From contig NC_083880.1 in the NCBI RefSeq assembly GCF_032452875.1, forward strand, positions 59,718,829 to 59,782,828: a stretch of DNA of 64,000 bases. Reading direction: 5' to 3'. This DNA is from Bos javanicus. Lineage: Eukaryota > Chordata > Mammalia > Artiodactyla > Bovidae. Below, in pieces: positions 53,411 to 64,000 of this stretch. The notes beneath the pieces are model-generated. The model was not told the origin of the DNA. It was given only the letters and a program-made list of their open reading frames with translations, and searched no databases. The translations under genes and the position numbers were made by a program. Within the stretch, counting starts at the first letter, position 1; every line of letters begins with the position of its first letter.

Positions 53411-53574
53411 TCCTTCACTTCCTCCCTCATATAATAAATCTATATAAATATGTATTTGCTTGTATCTGTATAGACACCACGAACATGCTGGAAACACACA
53501 CCAAATGTTAACTGTGGTGGTCAGAAGGGTATATATAACTTCTGTTATACTGTTTTTTTAAACCTTAGAATTTT

Positions 53575-54978
53575 GACCCGTGCACTTCCAGATGGACAAG
53601 CTGAATTTAGAAAAAACAGAGGAACCAGAGATCAAATTGCCAACATCCGCTGTTTCATAGAAAAAGCAAGGGATTAAAAACAAAACAAACAAAACCCTGC
53701 TTCTTTGACTACACTGAAGTGTTTGACTTTGTGGATCACAACAAACTGTGGAAAATTCTGAAAGAGATGGAAATACCAGACCATCTTACCTGTCTCCTGA
53801 GAAACCTGTATGCAGGACAAGAAGCAACAGTTAGAACTGGACATGGAACAACAGACTGGTTCCAAATTGGGAAAGGAGTATGTCAAAGCTGTATACTGTC
53901 ACCCTGCTTATTTAACTTCTATGCAGAGTACATCATGAAAAATGCAGGGCTGGATGAATCACAAGCTGGAATCAAGACTGCTGGGAGAAATACCAACAAT
54001 CTCAGATATGACTTTAATGGCAGAAATCAAAGAGGAACTAAAGAGACTCTTGGTAAGGATGAAAGAGGGGAGTGAAGAAGTTGGCTTAAAATGGGATTCC
54101 CTGGTGGCTCAGATGGTAAAGAATCTGCCTGCAATGCAGGAGATCTGGCTTCTATTCCTGAGTTGGGAAGAACCCTTGGAGAAGGGAATGGTTACCCACT
54201 CCAGCAGCATTCCATGGACAGAGGAACCTAGTGGGCTATAGTCTATGGGGTTGCAAAGAGTTGGACGTAACTGAGGACTAGGAACTAAAGAGTTCTTGAT
54301 GAGGATGAAAGAGTTGGCCTAAAACTCACCATTAAAAAAAACAAAGATCATGACATCTGGTCCCATCACTTCATGGCAAATGAAGTGACAGATTTTATTT
54401 TCTCAGGCTCCCAGATCACTGCAGATGGTGACAGCAACCACAAAATTAAAAGATGCTTGCTCCTAGGAAGAAAAGCTACAACAAACCTAAATAGTGTATT
54501 AAAAAGCAGAGACATCACTTTGCTAACAAAGATCTGTATAGTCAAAGTTATGGTTTTTCAGTAGTCATGTACAGATGTGAAAGCTGAACCATAAAGAAGG
54601 CTGAGCACCAAAGAATTGATGCTTTTGAACAGTGGTGCTGGAGAAGACTCTAGAGAGTCCCTTGGACAGCAAGGAGATCAAACCAGTCAATCCTAAAGGA
54701 AATCAACCCTGAATATACATTGGGGAACTGATGCTGAAACTCCAATACTTTGGCCACCTAATCCAAAGAGCTGAGTCATTGAAAAGACCCCAGTGCTGGG
54801 AAAGATTGAAGTTAGGAGGACAAGGGCATGACAGAGGATGAGATGGTTGGATGGCATCACCATTTCAATGGACAGGAGTTTGACCAAACTCTGGGAGATA
54901 GTGAAGAACAGGGAAGCCTGGCGTGCTGCAGCCCATGGGGTGGCAGAGTCGGACACAACTGAGTGACTGAACAACAGA
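53575..54978 (+). repeat. BovB LINE, old copy split by a SINE
   Basis: Plus-strand BovB from GTGCACTTCCAGATGGACAA (reverse-transcriptase region) to the 3' end GACTGAACAACAGAG. Many stops and small deletions. The RT segment FQIGKGVCQSCILSPCLFNF shows mutation of the usual RQGC motif. Bov-tA interrupts it at about 54091-54283. Confidence 0.9.
54091..54283 (+). repeat. Bov-tA SINE inside BovB
   Basis: Plus-strand Bov-tA from GGGATTCCCTGGTGGCTCAG to GTTGGACGTAACTGAGGAC, between BovB sequence on both sides. GGAACTAAAG-like text occurs near both ends. Confidence 0.88.
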
Positions 54979-55576
54979 GTCTTAACAGCACAGATCTCAC
55001 AGTGATTATATTATGAATCTGCACTGTGAATTTCCCTTTGCCATACATTCAACAACTCATGTTTAAGCCTCTACTATGTGTCAGGCACTGTTCTAGAATC
55101 AGAGATCATTAAAGCCTTCCCAGCCCTTGGAGATCATCTAGACAAACCCCTTGTCTTTACAGAAGCTCAGAGACGGGGAAGAACTTACCCAAGTGACACA
55201 GCAAGTCACTGGCAATGCCAAATCTAGAACCCAGGACTCCCTCCTCCCTGCCCATAGCTCTTCTCACCTCACCCTGGAAACTCTCATAGGGTTCTTGTGT
55301 TTCTTGTTCTCCGGGGAGGACTCTTTTTAGGGAAATGCTCTGTACTGGTGCCCTGACAACCTTGCACATATATACACCTAGACCATGTAGGCAAGGTTTG
55401 ACTACGGCTGACCTAAGCCTTGGTGGAACTCCTGGGATCTTCGGGAACATGGGAAGTCAGGCAGTCTTGTGAGGAGCTGCCACAAGGTCAATTCTCTCTT
55501 CAGGGGGACTGCTGTCATTGGGCATTTCTCATCTGCCACCCTGGTTTCAGTGAGGTGGGATTTCCATCCCCCTCTT

Positions 55577-55738
55577 TTTTATATATGTATTTATTTGGCT
55601 GTACTGAGTCTTAGTTGTGGCACACAGGATCTTCATTTGGTTGCGGCATGTGGGATCTAGTTCCCTCTCTAGGGATCAAATCCGGGACCTCTGCGTTGGG
55701 AGTGTGGAGTCTTAGCCACTAGACTACCAGGAACATCC
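55577..55738 (-). repeat. CHR-type SINE, minus strand, internally deleted
   Basis: TATTTGGCTGTACTGAGTCT, TTGCGGCATGTGGGATCTAG and TAGGGATCAAATCCGGGACC form a CHR SINE with its tRNA-like head at the right, lacking part of the body. Confidence 0.78.
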
Positions 55739-55793
55739 CAAAACACCAACTTCTGCTTCATTTCAGCCACTGTTAATTTGGTTTCTGTCACAG

Positions 55794-56071
55794 TTGAGTT
55801 CAGTTGCTCAATCATGTCCAACTCTTTGCGACCCCATGGACTGTAGCACGCCAGGCTTCCCTGTCCATCACCATCTCCCGGAGCTTGCTCAAACTCATGT
55901 CCATTGAGTCAGTGATGCCATCCAACCATTTCATCCTCTGTTGTCCACTTCTTCTGCTTTCAGTCTTTCCTAGCATCAGGGTCTTTCTAATGAATCAGTT
56001 CTTCGGATCAGGTGGCCAAAGGATTGGAGCTTCAGCTTTAGCATCAGTCCTTTCAGGACTGACTTCCTTTA
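55794..56071 (-). repeat. BovB LINE 3' end, short
   Basis: A 278-bp minus-strand BovB 3' fragment with a 14-bp exact duplication GGTTTCTGTCACAG at 55780-55793 and 56072-56085. Strongly 5'-truncated insertion. Confidence 0.93.
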
Positions 56072-56369
56072 GGTTTCTGTCACAGACCATATCCTAAATA
56101 ATGCACAAATTGCCAAAGCAGTCACAGGCTCCCTGAGATTCAAAGGAAAGGGGACATAGATGATAAGAGTGTTAAAGAACTTTGGGGTCACGTTTTTAAC
56201 ATGAGCTGGTCAACCCCTTCAGACCTTGGCTAAACCTGGCTACCTCAGGGAAGCATGTCACCACAGTCCACGTTAAGTTACACATCTGTCATATGTCCTT
56301 CGGAGCACAAGGCCATTAACCACCCTCACAGTAAGGATTTGAAACTTTACATTTATCTTTGTGGTTATT

Positions 56370-56535
56370 TCATTGGATCTCCCTCACGAGACCGTAAGTC
56401 CTATGAGGTCAGGGACTGAGTCTGTCTTCTTTACTACTGTTATCCCAGCATCTAACACAGCGCATGACATAGAGTAGGTGTTCAATAAGTATATGTATGT
56501 AAGTTATGAATGGATGAATGAATGAATGGATCCGG
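56370..56535 (+). repeat. L2 LINE 3' fragment and (GAAT)n
   Basis: TAAGTCCTATGAGGTCAGGG, GCATGACATAGAGTAGGTGT is L2, followed by a GAATGAATGAATG run (about 56508-56530). Confidence 0.7.
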
Positions 56536-57104
56536 ACAAGAGAGGGAAAGGTTTCCTGCAACGCAGTGTAAACGCTGAAGACTCCTCCTCAATAGAAAAA
56601 CAGAGCTCAGGATCGTGACCCACTGACTGGAATGCTAACATGAACGCACATCTGCGCGAACTTCTCACAACCATCCTTTTCCAGGATGAGTAGGTGTGGA
56701 TTTAGTAGTCCCCCGGCTAGTAGCTGGCCGATTCCCAATTCTGACTCTCGCTTCTCATACGCGGAAACTGAATTAGTGATGCCTGCCCCGCTGGTAGCAC
56801 GGAGAAAGGAAGGGTGGGGGAAGCAGCCCGGCCCCTCTGAAAGGCAGCATCCGGAGGCCTCGGGGCTTCCGGGTTTCCGGTTTTCCCTGCCCCCCTCCCC
56901 CTACTGCCCCGCGGCCGGGGCTCCGGGGACGTGCGCGCCGTGTGGGGCGCGCACGCAGGGCGGGGCGTGCGGGGGCGCGCGCGTGCGCAGCCGTAGCGCG
57001 GAGGGTCGAGGCAGAGCCGCGGAATCGCCGCGAGATCCGGTCTCGGTCCACGCTGCCCGTCGCGCAGCCAGTCGGCCAATCCAGCGTCCGCCGCTACCGC
57101 AGCC

Positions 57105-57141
57105 ATGGGAGTGCAGGTGGAGACCATCTCTCCCGGAGACG
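57105..57141 (+). CDS. FKBP1A: FKBP1A exon 1
   Basis: 12 codons plus one base. ATG in GCAGCCATGGGAG, a strong Kozak context. Donor GACG then GTGAGT. Confidence 0.95.
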
Positions 57142-57274
57142 GTGAGTAGGCGCGCGCCGGGTGGCCCCGGGGTGCCCCGGCCACCGCGCGCATCCGTTCA
57201 CCTCGCGCGTCTGTCTGTCTCTTCAGGGCGCACCTTCCCGAAGCGTGGCCAGACCTGCGTGGTGCACTACACGG
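57105..57274 (+). CDS. FKBP1A: FKBP12 peptidyl-prolyl isomerase, first two exons (partial)
   Basis: Cytosolic cis-trans prolyl isomerase that binds FK506 and rapamycin, and regulates ryanodine receptors and TGF-beta type I receptors. The coding join here is 57105-57141 and 57227-57274, encoding MGVQVETISPGDG then RTFPKRGQTCVVHYTG, identical to the well-known FKBP12 N-terminus (28 full residues plus a split glycine codon). Tyr27, counting Met, is one of the drug-pocket residues. The rest of the FKBP fold (about 80 residues, human total 108) lies beyond the window's right edge: no exon 3 was found up to 64000, which fits the long second intron of this gene. FKBP1B is the closest alternative, but its N-terminus differs and the NSFL1C neighbour fits FKBP1A. 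Confidence 0.95.
57227..57274 (+). CDS. FKBP1A: FKBP1A exon 2
   Basis: 48 bases between CTCTTCAG and GTGAGT, phase 1 on both sides. Encodes RTFPKRGQTCVVHYT. The 85-bp first intron is very short and GC-rich. Confidence 0.94.
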
Positions 57275-58089
57275 GTGAGTCGCAGGACCGGGGTAGGGGG
57301 CGGCTCGGGGGTCGGGGGGCAGCCGGCGCGGCCTGGGGGCAAAGGCCTGGGGCGTGGCGGCGGCAGGCCCGCGTGGCCCGATGCCGAGGCCTGGATGGTG
57401 GCAGCGCCCCCGAGGGGGCAGCGTCGGACCTGCCGAACCTCGGGCGGTCCGAGCCGGCGCGCGGGCCGGACTTTATTCCGCACTTCGAAAGCGGTTCTGT
57501 GTCAGAGATGCTGTCGTTCTGCCCACAGCGCGGATGGGGAAACTGAGGCGTGGGGCGGCCAAGTCACTTGTCCAAGGTCACAAGCTCAGGATGGGCAGAG
57601 CTCTGGCCAAGGACCATCAGAGAGGATTTATAGCATTTCTGTGCCCAGTTTACACCCTATTCCCGCTTCCGCCCCACCCTTCGATGGAGATAAGAGGGGC
57701 GAGGTAATTACTAGTCCGTGGGAACTCGGCCCCGCGCTGTGGGTGGAGAGACATCCCACTTTCTAAGTTTTTGCTCTGGCCCAGCCTGGCCTTGGCGAAG
57801 TTAGATCTGCAACGTCCTTTTCCTTTTCTTAGTTTTGAGCCACTTTATAAATCCGAGCCTCAGTAGCGGTGATGACCCGGGTTGACATAACATGTAGTTT
57901 AGCCCCCCAGTCCTTCTAAGAGTAGAGACTTATCCCCTTTCAAAAGGTAAGGAAACTGAGGCCCAGTTAGGAAAACAAATAGTATTATAAGCCAAAGGAA
58001 GTATTAGACTCTCAGCCAGAATTTTAACATGACAGTCATATTCCTTGAGACCATTTTTTACTCTATGCCCTTACAAGGTTCTCCTGGGT

Positions 58090-58300
58090 TGTACTTGGTA
58101 GGGAGGGGAGGGGGGAAGCTGAGCAGGCGGAGACTTAGCTGTAGTGAGTGCTGGTGATTGGTGTAGCCACAGTTGTTAATATGAACAACCTTCCCTCCCC
58201 TTCCTCCTTCCCTTTTTCCTCCTTCCCACCCTTTCCTCTGTTCTCCTCCTTCCTCTGTGTCTCTCCGCTCCCCCACCCCCTCAAGTAGGCTGTAGGCAGT
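58090..58300. repeat. Purine/pyrimidine strand-asymmetric tract in FKBP1A intron 2
   Basis: A G-rich patch (near 58100-58125) is followed about 70 bp later by a long C/T-rich tract (58190-58280). Low complexity, no gene. Confidence 0.65.
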
Positions 58301-61300
58301 TCTGAACCTGCTGCTCGGGGATGAGCTCTCGCCTTCTCTCTCAGATCATGGTCGGGGGGGGCGGGGGGAGCCCTCTGTTGAGGGAAATGACTTTTCTTTG
58401 GGAAGGGAAAAAGGCAGCTAACATTCCCCCCTCTGGTGCCCTTTTATTTCTCTGGGTTTTTTATTCCTCTGGACCTTCTCCCTGTGTAGAAAAGGGGGTG
58501 AGGGTGTAGGGAGTTAGGGATAGAACTTTTAAAAAGGCTACCATAGGAGGAAGTATTGAAACCTATCTTGGTAGGGAACTATCTCATACCTACAAAAGAA
58601 ACTGTAAAGTGGTTTTGATGTTTTAAACGGTTGACTTTGTAGACCGTGGTCAGCACCTGAGCCCTGGAGGTCTAGTGGAAGAGAACATGTCAGTTTGGTT
58701 GATTTTGATCTGTGAGATGAGAAGAGTAACCATTGCCTTTTACAGTGCTGGGTGAATGGGCAGTTGATTCAGTTCCCACAGCCAACTGAGGCAGGGACTC
58801 AGAGAAGTGAGTTGACTTCTCCCCTCTCCTCTCAGTTTCTAAGTAGTCACATTAGGTTAATTGGCTCCACCTGTGCCATTCCCAAGCCTGTGCCCCTTGT
58901 CCTTGGCTCACCCATCTTCTGGGGCTGATAGCAGGACTGGACACCAGCATGTGGGCAGAACGAAGTTTCACTGTGCCTCTTATGAAGTGTCCCCACGCCG
59001 CACGTCTGGAGCCTTTTCCTAAGAGAACAGATGGCTGTGGGACCCAGAACACCATCGGGGCTCCCAGTGCCTCTTCTCCAAGTCTCTGTTTTCCTTGAGG
59101 GTGGCACCCACCCACACGTTCCCAGAACAGCGGTGCGACCCTGGCATGCATTAGGACAAAAGCTTTCTTTTTTATTTCAGTTTTGATAAGCCCTACAAAG
59201 ACACCCTGGTGAGAAGCCAGCTCTGCCTCATGCTCACAGAATAGGCTGTTCTTGGGCAGGCTTCTTTGTTCCTGTGGGTTTTAGCCATCAGCCTCCCAGG
59301 AAGAACCTGTTTGAGACCTGTGGGGGCGTGAGAGGAATGGGGAAGCGCTTTGAGATTTCATCTGTAGCAGTTGAGTGACTTAAAAGCCACTTGGAACAGA
59401 ATCCATCTTGAGGGAACATGGTGAAGAGTATCATAAAAATCTGAGGGTCCTCAAATGCAAGAGAACCTCTCCTCACTGAACCTTGAGGAGGAGAAATTCT
59501 CATGATCCTCCTAGTTTTCATCTTGTTTTTCTCTACCCACCTCTCAGTAGTCTCCTGTTAGGGCTGTTTCTCTGCTTCTCCCAAGTCATGGATGGTGGAC
59601 ATCCCTGTGTGCCCACCTCCCACCCCTGCCCCCTGTTTCTCTGTTTTCTTTTGCATAGCTAGCTCAGACTGCTTGGCTGTGTGGCTCCAGTGGTTACAGT
59701 TCCTAGGACGGAGAATCTGATTGACCCAGGTTCAGGTCAGGTGGATTCTCTAGATCCAGTCTGCTCTGGCCAGGTAACTGCTGCTGCTGATTTGGGAGCA
59801 GCTTCAAAGGATAAGCTGGAAATAAGGAAGCCAAAATCTTCTCTCGGTCACCAGGGATATGATTAGCACAGGCTGACTTTGACCACATGGATGTTCCAAA
59901 TGCTTCTGGTGGCTGCCAGTTGTATCCTGGATGCCACTCTCCAGGCTCCTTCTGGTAATTTCCACAGCCTCTAGCAGAGCACAGCATGAGCACGGCCTCA
60001 AAGAAAGGTCTGTACCACATCTACGTGATGTCAGAAGGGAAGGTGAAAACTGTACTGTCTTTAGCCAAGCCCCTCCTAGTAGCATGACAGGCAGGCATTG
60101 AGGTGAGAGGGAGGAAGTGGAAAGATAACCTGCCAAATAGGTGCCTGGAGGATCAAGTGGATCCTCATGGCTCCCTCCTTGCCTCCAGTAGCTTTATGAA
60201 CTTTATTATTGAGCTTGTCCTGACACACTGCTAGGCTTATGTCCCTTTTACTCACATCAGCAGGCCACGTGCCTGCCATTGTTAGAGCAACCTCAAGTGG
60301 ATTGAGGAATTCTTTTTTTATAGTTGACATCTTGTCTTTGGGATCAGGTTTAACTTGTCTGTAGCCTGACTTCTGACTGAGAAAAACCAAGGATCCCTCG
60401 GCTTCATCACTGCAGGAGGTCCACTTGAAGGGACACTGCAGCTCCCCTCCCCACCCGCTGCTTTTCTTTAGCCTCTGTCTCTCCTCTCCTCCCTGCTTTA
60501 TTCCACCCCCTCCCCTGCTGGGTGTTTCTTGGCTGGTGATCCATGTCTGGAGGAAGGCTCACCCCCAGCAGTGACTGCTCAGATGGCTTCCCCCATGTGT
60601 GCGGGCTTCAGGCAGACCGACTGTAACTGTTTGGGCAGGGCCACAGCAGGACCCTTTTCCTTCCTACAGCAGATAATTATTGAGCAACAGAAACCAGCCA
60701 GGCACTGGGGACACAGCCAGTGAACTAAACAAAGGCCTGGTCTGGTGGGGAAGAGACTAGCAGCATGAAGGTATGACACATCAGGTGGTGAGAAGCTCTG
60801 TGGAGAGAGGTTAAAGCAGAGTGAGGGCCTGGGAAGGAGGTTTACAGCTTTTAGTGAGGGTGGTTGGAAAAAACTTCTTATAAAAGGACACTTAATTATT
60901 TGCCCAAAGGAAGTTGGGAGTGACTGATGTGGCTGTCAAGGAGAAGAGTCTTCCAGGCAGAGAGAGGAGCTAGCACAGAAGCCCGGAGGCTGGAGCATGA
61001 CTTGGTATATTAGCTGGAGTGGATTGTGTGAGGGAGAAGGTAGTAGATGAGGTAATGGTGGGGCTTGCTTTCTGAGATGGGAGTCATGAGCTGATCTGGA
61101 TTTTAACAGAATCGCCTCCCTTCTAGCTACTGTGTGGACACTGGAGTGTTGGTGGCATTGTGGAAACAGGGCCCTCGTTGTATCCTGGGTGTTCAAAGCG
61201 TACCAAGGTCAGGTGTGCAGAAGTGGTACCACGTGGACAGTGATCCCCAAAGAAGATGTGGGTCCTTCACTGGGTTCAGATTTTAGCTTGGGCACATGAT

Positions 61301-62140
61301 CCACTTTTATCAGCCTCCGTATGCCATCAATTAAAAATGGGAGAAGCAATGCCTGCTGTGAGGAGTTGCCGGGGGCAGTGCATCTGGGAGGGGCAGCAGC
61401 AGCAGTGATGCTGTCACTGCACACTGTGTCACGAAAGGCCCCTGTGTCCCCAGCGCTCCGTGTTTTACCACCCCTCAGTTTAGGGTTGGCAGAGTTGCTT
61501 AGGCCGAGACCCTTCCATTTCACAGATGAGGAAATAGGTAATTATACAAAAGATGACTCTGAGTGAAGGTTCATCTTAAAACAGCCCTCCACATTGCCTG
61601 CAGAATATTTTGGCTAAGAAAACTGCAGCTGTTCTCTTTAATTTGAGACCAGAGGAGTTTTCGTATTTGTTATTGATGCTTGGTGGGTGTAAGACGGTCA
61701 GGGTTGGGCTGCACCAGCTCACTAGTGTGTGCAAGTTAAAGTGTCAGTCCTTTTACCTTCAAGTTTCCATAACATAATTGGATTTTAACATTTTGCAAAT
61801 GGACCTTGCTATGGAAATGATATTTTCCTTCCTCTGAGATTGTGATTACCAAAATATCAAATCACATGGATGCCAGTTTCTTCTTCCACAGGTGAGAGCA
61901 GAAGGCTCACTTGTCTTAAATGAACTAAAGACCACATAGAATTCTGGTATCTATGTGCAACTGTTATTTGTAAAGTTGTCAGGATTAGAGAAAAATCAAA
62001 ATAGAACAGTAATTACCCACGTGCCCACCACCTAGATTCCCTGATGGTTGACATTTTGTCATGTTTGCCAATTCTGTCTACTTCCAGGTGTATGTAGATA
62101 GATATAATCAATGTTGAGTTTTTAGCTGAGCCATTAGAAG
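58301..62140 (+). other. FKBP1A: FKBP1A intron 2, mostly unique
   Basis: No FKBP1A exon 3 and no other exon is recognised. A MIR-like core is present near 60660-60720, and other weak old repeats are likely. Short frames (60-110 codons) on both strands lack domains. Confidence 0.55.
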
Positions 62141-62149
62141 CTGCTGACA

Positions 62150-64000
62150 TGATCAGATCAGATCAGATCAGTCGCTCAGTCGTGTCTGACTCTTTGTGAC
62201 CCCATGAATCACAGCACACCAGGCCTCCCTGTCCATCACCAACTCCCGGAGTTCACTCAGACTCACGTCCATCGAGTCAGTGATGCCATCCAGCCATCTC
62301 ATCCTCTGTTGTCCCCTTCTCCTCCTGCCCCCAATCCCTCCCAGCATCAGAGTCTTTTCCAACGAGTCAACTCTTCACATGAGGTGGCCAAAGTACTGGA
62401 GTTTCAGCTTCAGCATCATTCCTTCCAAAGAAATCCCAGGGCTGATCTCCTTCAGAATGGACTGGTTGGATCTCCTTGGAGTCCAAGGGACTCTCAAGAG
62501 TCTTCTCCAACACCACAGTTCAAAAGCATCAATTCTTCAGCGCTCAGCCTTCTTCACAGTCCAACTCTCACATCCATACATGACCACAGGAAAAACCATA
62601 GCCTTGACTAGACGAACCTTTGTTGGCAAAGTAGTATCTCTGCTTTTGAATATGCTATCTAGGTTGGTCATAAGTTTCCTTCCAAGGAGTAAGCGTCTTT
62701 TAATTTCATGGCTGCAGTCACCATCTGCAGTGATTTTGGAGCCCAGAAAAATAGTCTGACACTGTTTCCACTGTTTCCCCATCTATTTTCCATGAAGTGG
62801 TGGGACCGGATGCCATGATCTTCGTTTTCTGAATGTTGAGCTTTAAGCCAACTTTTTCACACTCCTCTTTCAGTTTCATCGAGAGGCTTTTGAGTTCCTC
62901 TTCACTTTCTGCCATAAGGGTGGTGTCATCTGCATATCTGAGGTTATTGATATTTTTCCCAGCAATCTTGATTCCAGCTTGTGTTTCTTCCAGTCCAGCG
63001 TTTCTCATGATGTACTCTGCATATAAGTTAAATAAGCAGGGTGACAGTATACAGCCTTGACGAACTCCTTTTCCTATTTGGAACCAGTCTGTTGTTCCAT
63101 GTCCAGTTCTAACTGTTGCTTCCTGACCTGCATACAGATTTCTCAAGAGGCAGATCAGGTCGTCTGGTATTCCCATCTCTTTCAGAATTTTCCGTAGTTT
63201 ATTGTGATCCACACAGTCAAAGGCTTTGGCGTAGTCAATAAAGCAGAAATAGATGCTTTTCTGGAACTCTCTTGCTTTTTCCATGATCCAGCGGATGTTG
63301 GCAATTTGATCTCTGGTTCCTCTGCCTTTTCTAAAACCAGCTTGAACATCAGGAAGTTCACGGTTCACATATTGCTGAAGCCTGGCTTGGAGAATTTTGA
63401 GCATTACTTTACTAGCGTGTGAGATGAGTGCAATTGTGCGGTAGTTTGAGCATTCTTTGGCATTGTCTTTCTTTGGGATTGGAATGAAAACGGACCTTTT
63501 CCAGTCCTGGGGCCACTGCTGAGTTTTCCAAATTTGCTGGCATATTGAGTGCAGCACTTTCACAGCATCATCTTTCAGGATTTGGAACAGCTCAACTGGA
63601 ATTCCATCACCTCCACTAGCTTTGTTCGTAGTGATGCTTTGTAAGGCCCACTTGACTTCACATTGCAGGATGTCTGGCTCTAGGTCAGTGATCACACCAT
63701 CGTGATTATCTGGGTCGTGAAGATCTTTTTTGTACAGTTCTTCTGTGTATTCTTGCCATCTCTTCTTAATATCTTCTGCTTCTGTTAGGTCCATACCATT
63801 TCTGTCCTTTATCGAGCCCATCTTTGCATGAAATGTTCCTTTGGTATCTCTGATTTTCTTGAAGATATCCTTAGTCTGTCCCACTCTGTTGTTTTCCTCT
63901 ATTTCTTTGCATTGATCACTGAAGAAGGCTTTCTTAATCTCTTCTTGCTATTCTTTGGAACTCTGCATTCAGATGTTTATATCTTTCCTTTTCTCCTTTG
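62150..64000 (-). repeat. BovB LINE, long copy with nearly open reverse transcriptase
   Basis: A minus-strand BovB starting at its 3' end near 62150 (preceded by a GATCA repeat) and running past the right edge. A frame of 388 codons (63884-62718) holds the RTE-clade reverse transcriptase, with FIDYAKAFDCVDHNKL, RQGCILSPCLFNLYAEYIM and the catalytic YADD. It breaks near 62751 by a small deletion beside a 9-bp duplication, and another frame (62782-62537) carries on. It belongs to a mobile element in intron 2 of FKBP1A, not to a host gene. Confidence 0.93.

Larger units (their letters stand above)
56790..57560. promoter_or_regulatory. FKBP1A: CpG island and promoter of FKBP1A
   Basis: GC-rich, CpG-dense sequence covering the 5' UTR, exon 1, intron 1 and exon 2. 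No TATA box near the ATG. Long open frames in all directions (up to 286 codons) are due to composition. Confidence 0.85.

Noticed and set aside
56686..57766. Long + strand frames (286 and 201 codons) and minus-strand frame (158 codons) at the FKBP1A start
   Set aside because: They lie in a CpG island where stop codons are rare, overlap FKBP1A exons in other frames, and show low-complexity Arg/Pro/Gly composition.
62718..63884. 388-codon minus-strand frame as a host gene
   Set aside because: The protein is the reverse transcriptase of BovB (YADD, FIDYAKAFDCVDHNKL); the DNA continues into the BovB 3' end. It is a mobile element.
57275..64000. FKBP1A exon 3
   Set aside because: I looked for the codons of the next segment (MLEDGKKFDSSRDR) in the right phase and did not find them, so exon 3 lies beyond the window.

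Overview
This is nuclear DNA from a ruminant, almost certainly a bovid. It has spliced vertebrate genes with GT/AG introns, and many copies of two ruminant hallmarks: the RTE-clade LINE BovB, and the tRNA-Glu/BovB-derived SINEs (Bov-tA and BOVA2). Gene content and order (SIRPB2, NSFL1C, FKBP1A) match the human chromosome 20p13 neighbourhood; in cattle and sheep I would expect chromosome 13. I cannot tell the species from sequence alone.

All three host genes lie on the + strand. (1) SIRPB2, coding 6707-13682, five exons, complete: a membrane receptor with two V-set Ig domains and a lysine inside the transmembrane segment. (2) NSFL1C (p47), coding 25375-45526, nine exons, complete at 370 codons: the UBA-SEP-UBX cofactor of the p97/VCP ATPase. 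It starts in a CpG island and has an AATAAA signal about 215 bp after the stop. (3) FKBP1A (FKBP12), from 57105: exons 1 and 2 inside a second CpG island. The rest of the gene lies past the right edge. The three genes are not a functional unit; they are conserved neighbours.

Region by region: 1-6.7 kb is a mosaic of a BOVA2 SINE, two BovB 3' ends in inverted orientation, ancient repeats and L1. 6.7-13.7 kb is SIRPB2, with L1 in intron 1 and (CT)n and (TG)n tracts. 13.7-25 kb is intergenic: an ancient repeat split by a SINE, LTR-like elements, several SINEs, and a BovB interrupted by another BovB. 25.1-45.75 kb is NSFL1C, with a 39-bp minisatellite in intron 2. 45.8-56.7 kb is intergenic and rich in BovB, including one copy with a 5' inversion. 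56.8-64 kb is the FKBP1A promoter, first two exons and intron 2, ending in a long minus-strand BovB that runs off the window.

I looked for an undescribed system and did not find one. The long open frames outside the three genes are BovB reverse transcriptase, CpG-island chance frames, or the translated minisatellite. The most useful second looks are the early stop in the SIRPB2 tail, the extra cysteine pair in its first Ig domain, the nested and inverted BovB insertions, the E-box-rich LTR at 20.3 kb, and the minisatellite. All exon boundaries were read by eye from splice sites and reading phase; human comparisons are from memory, not from a search.
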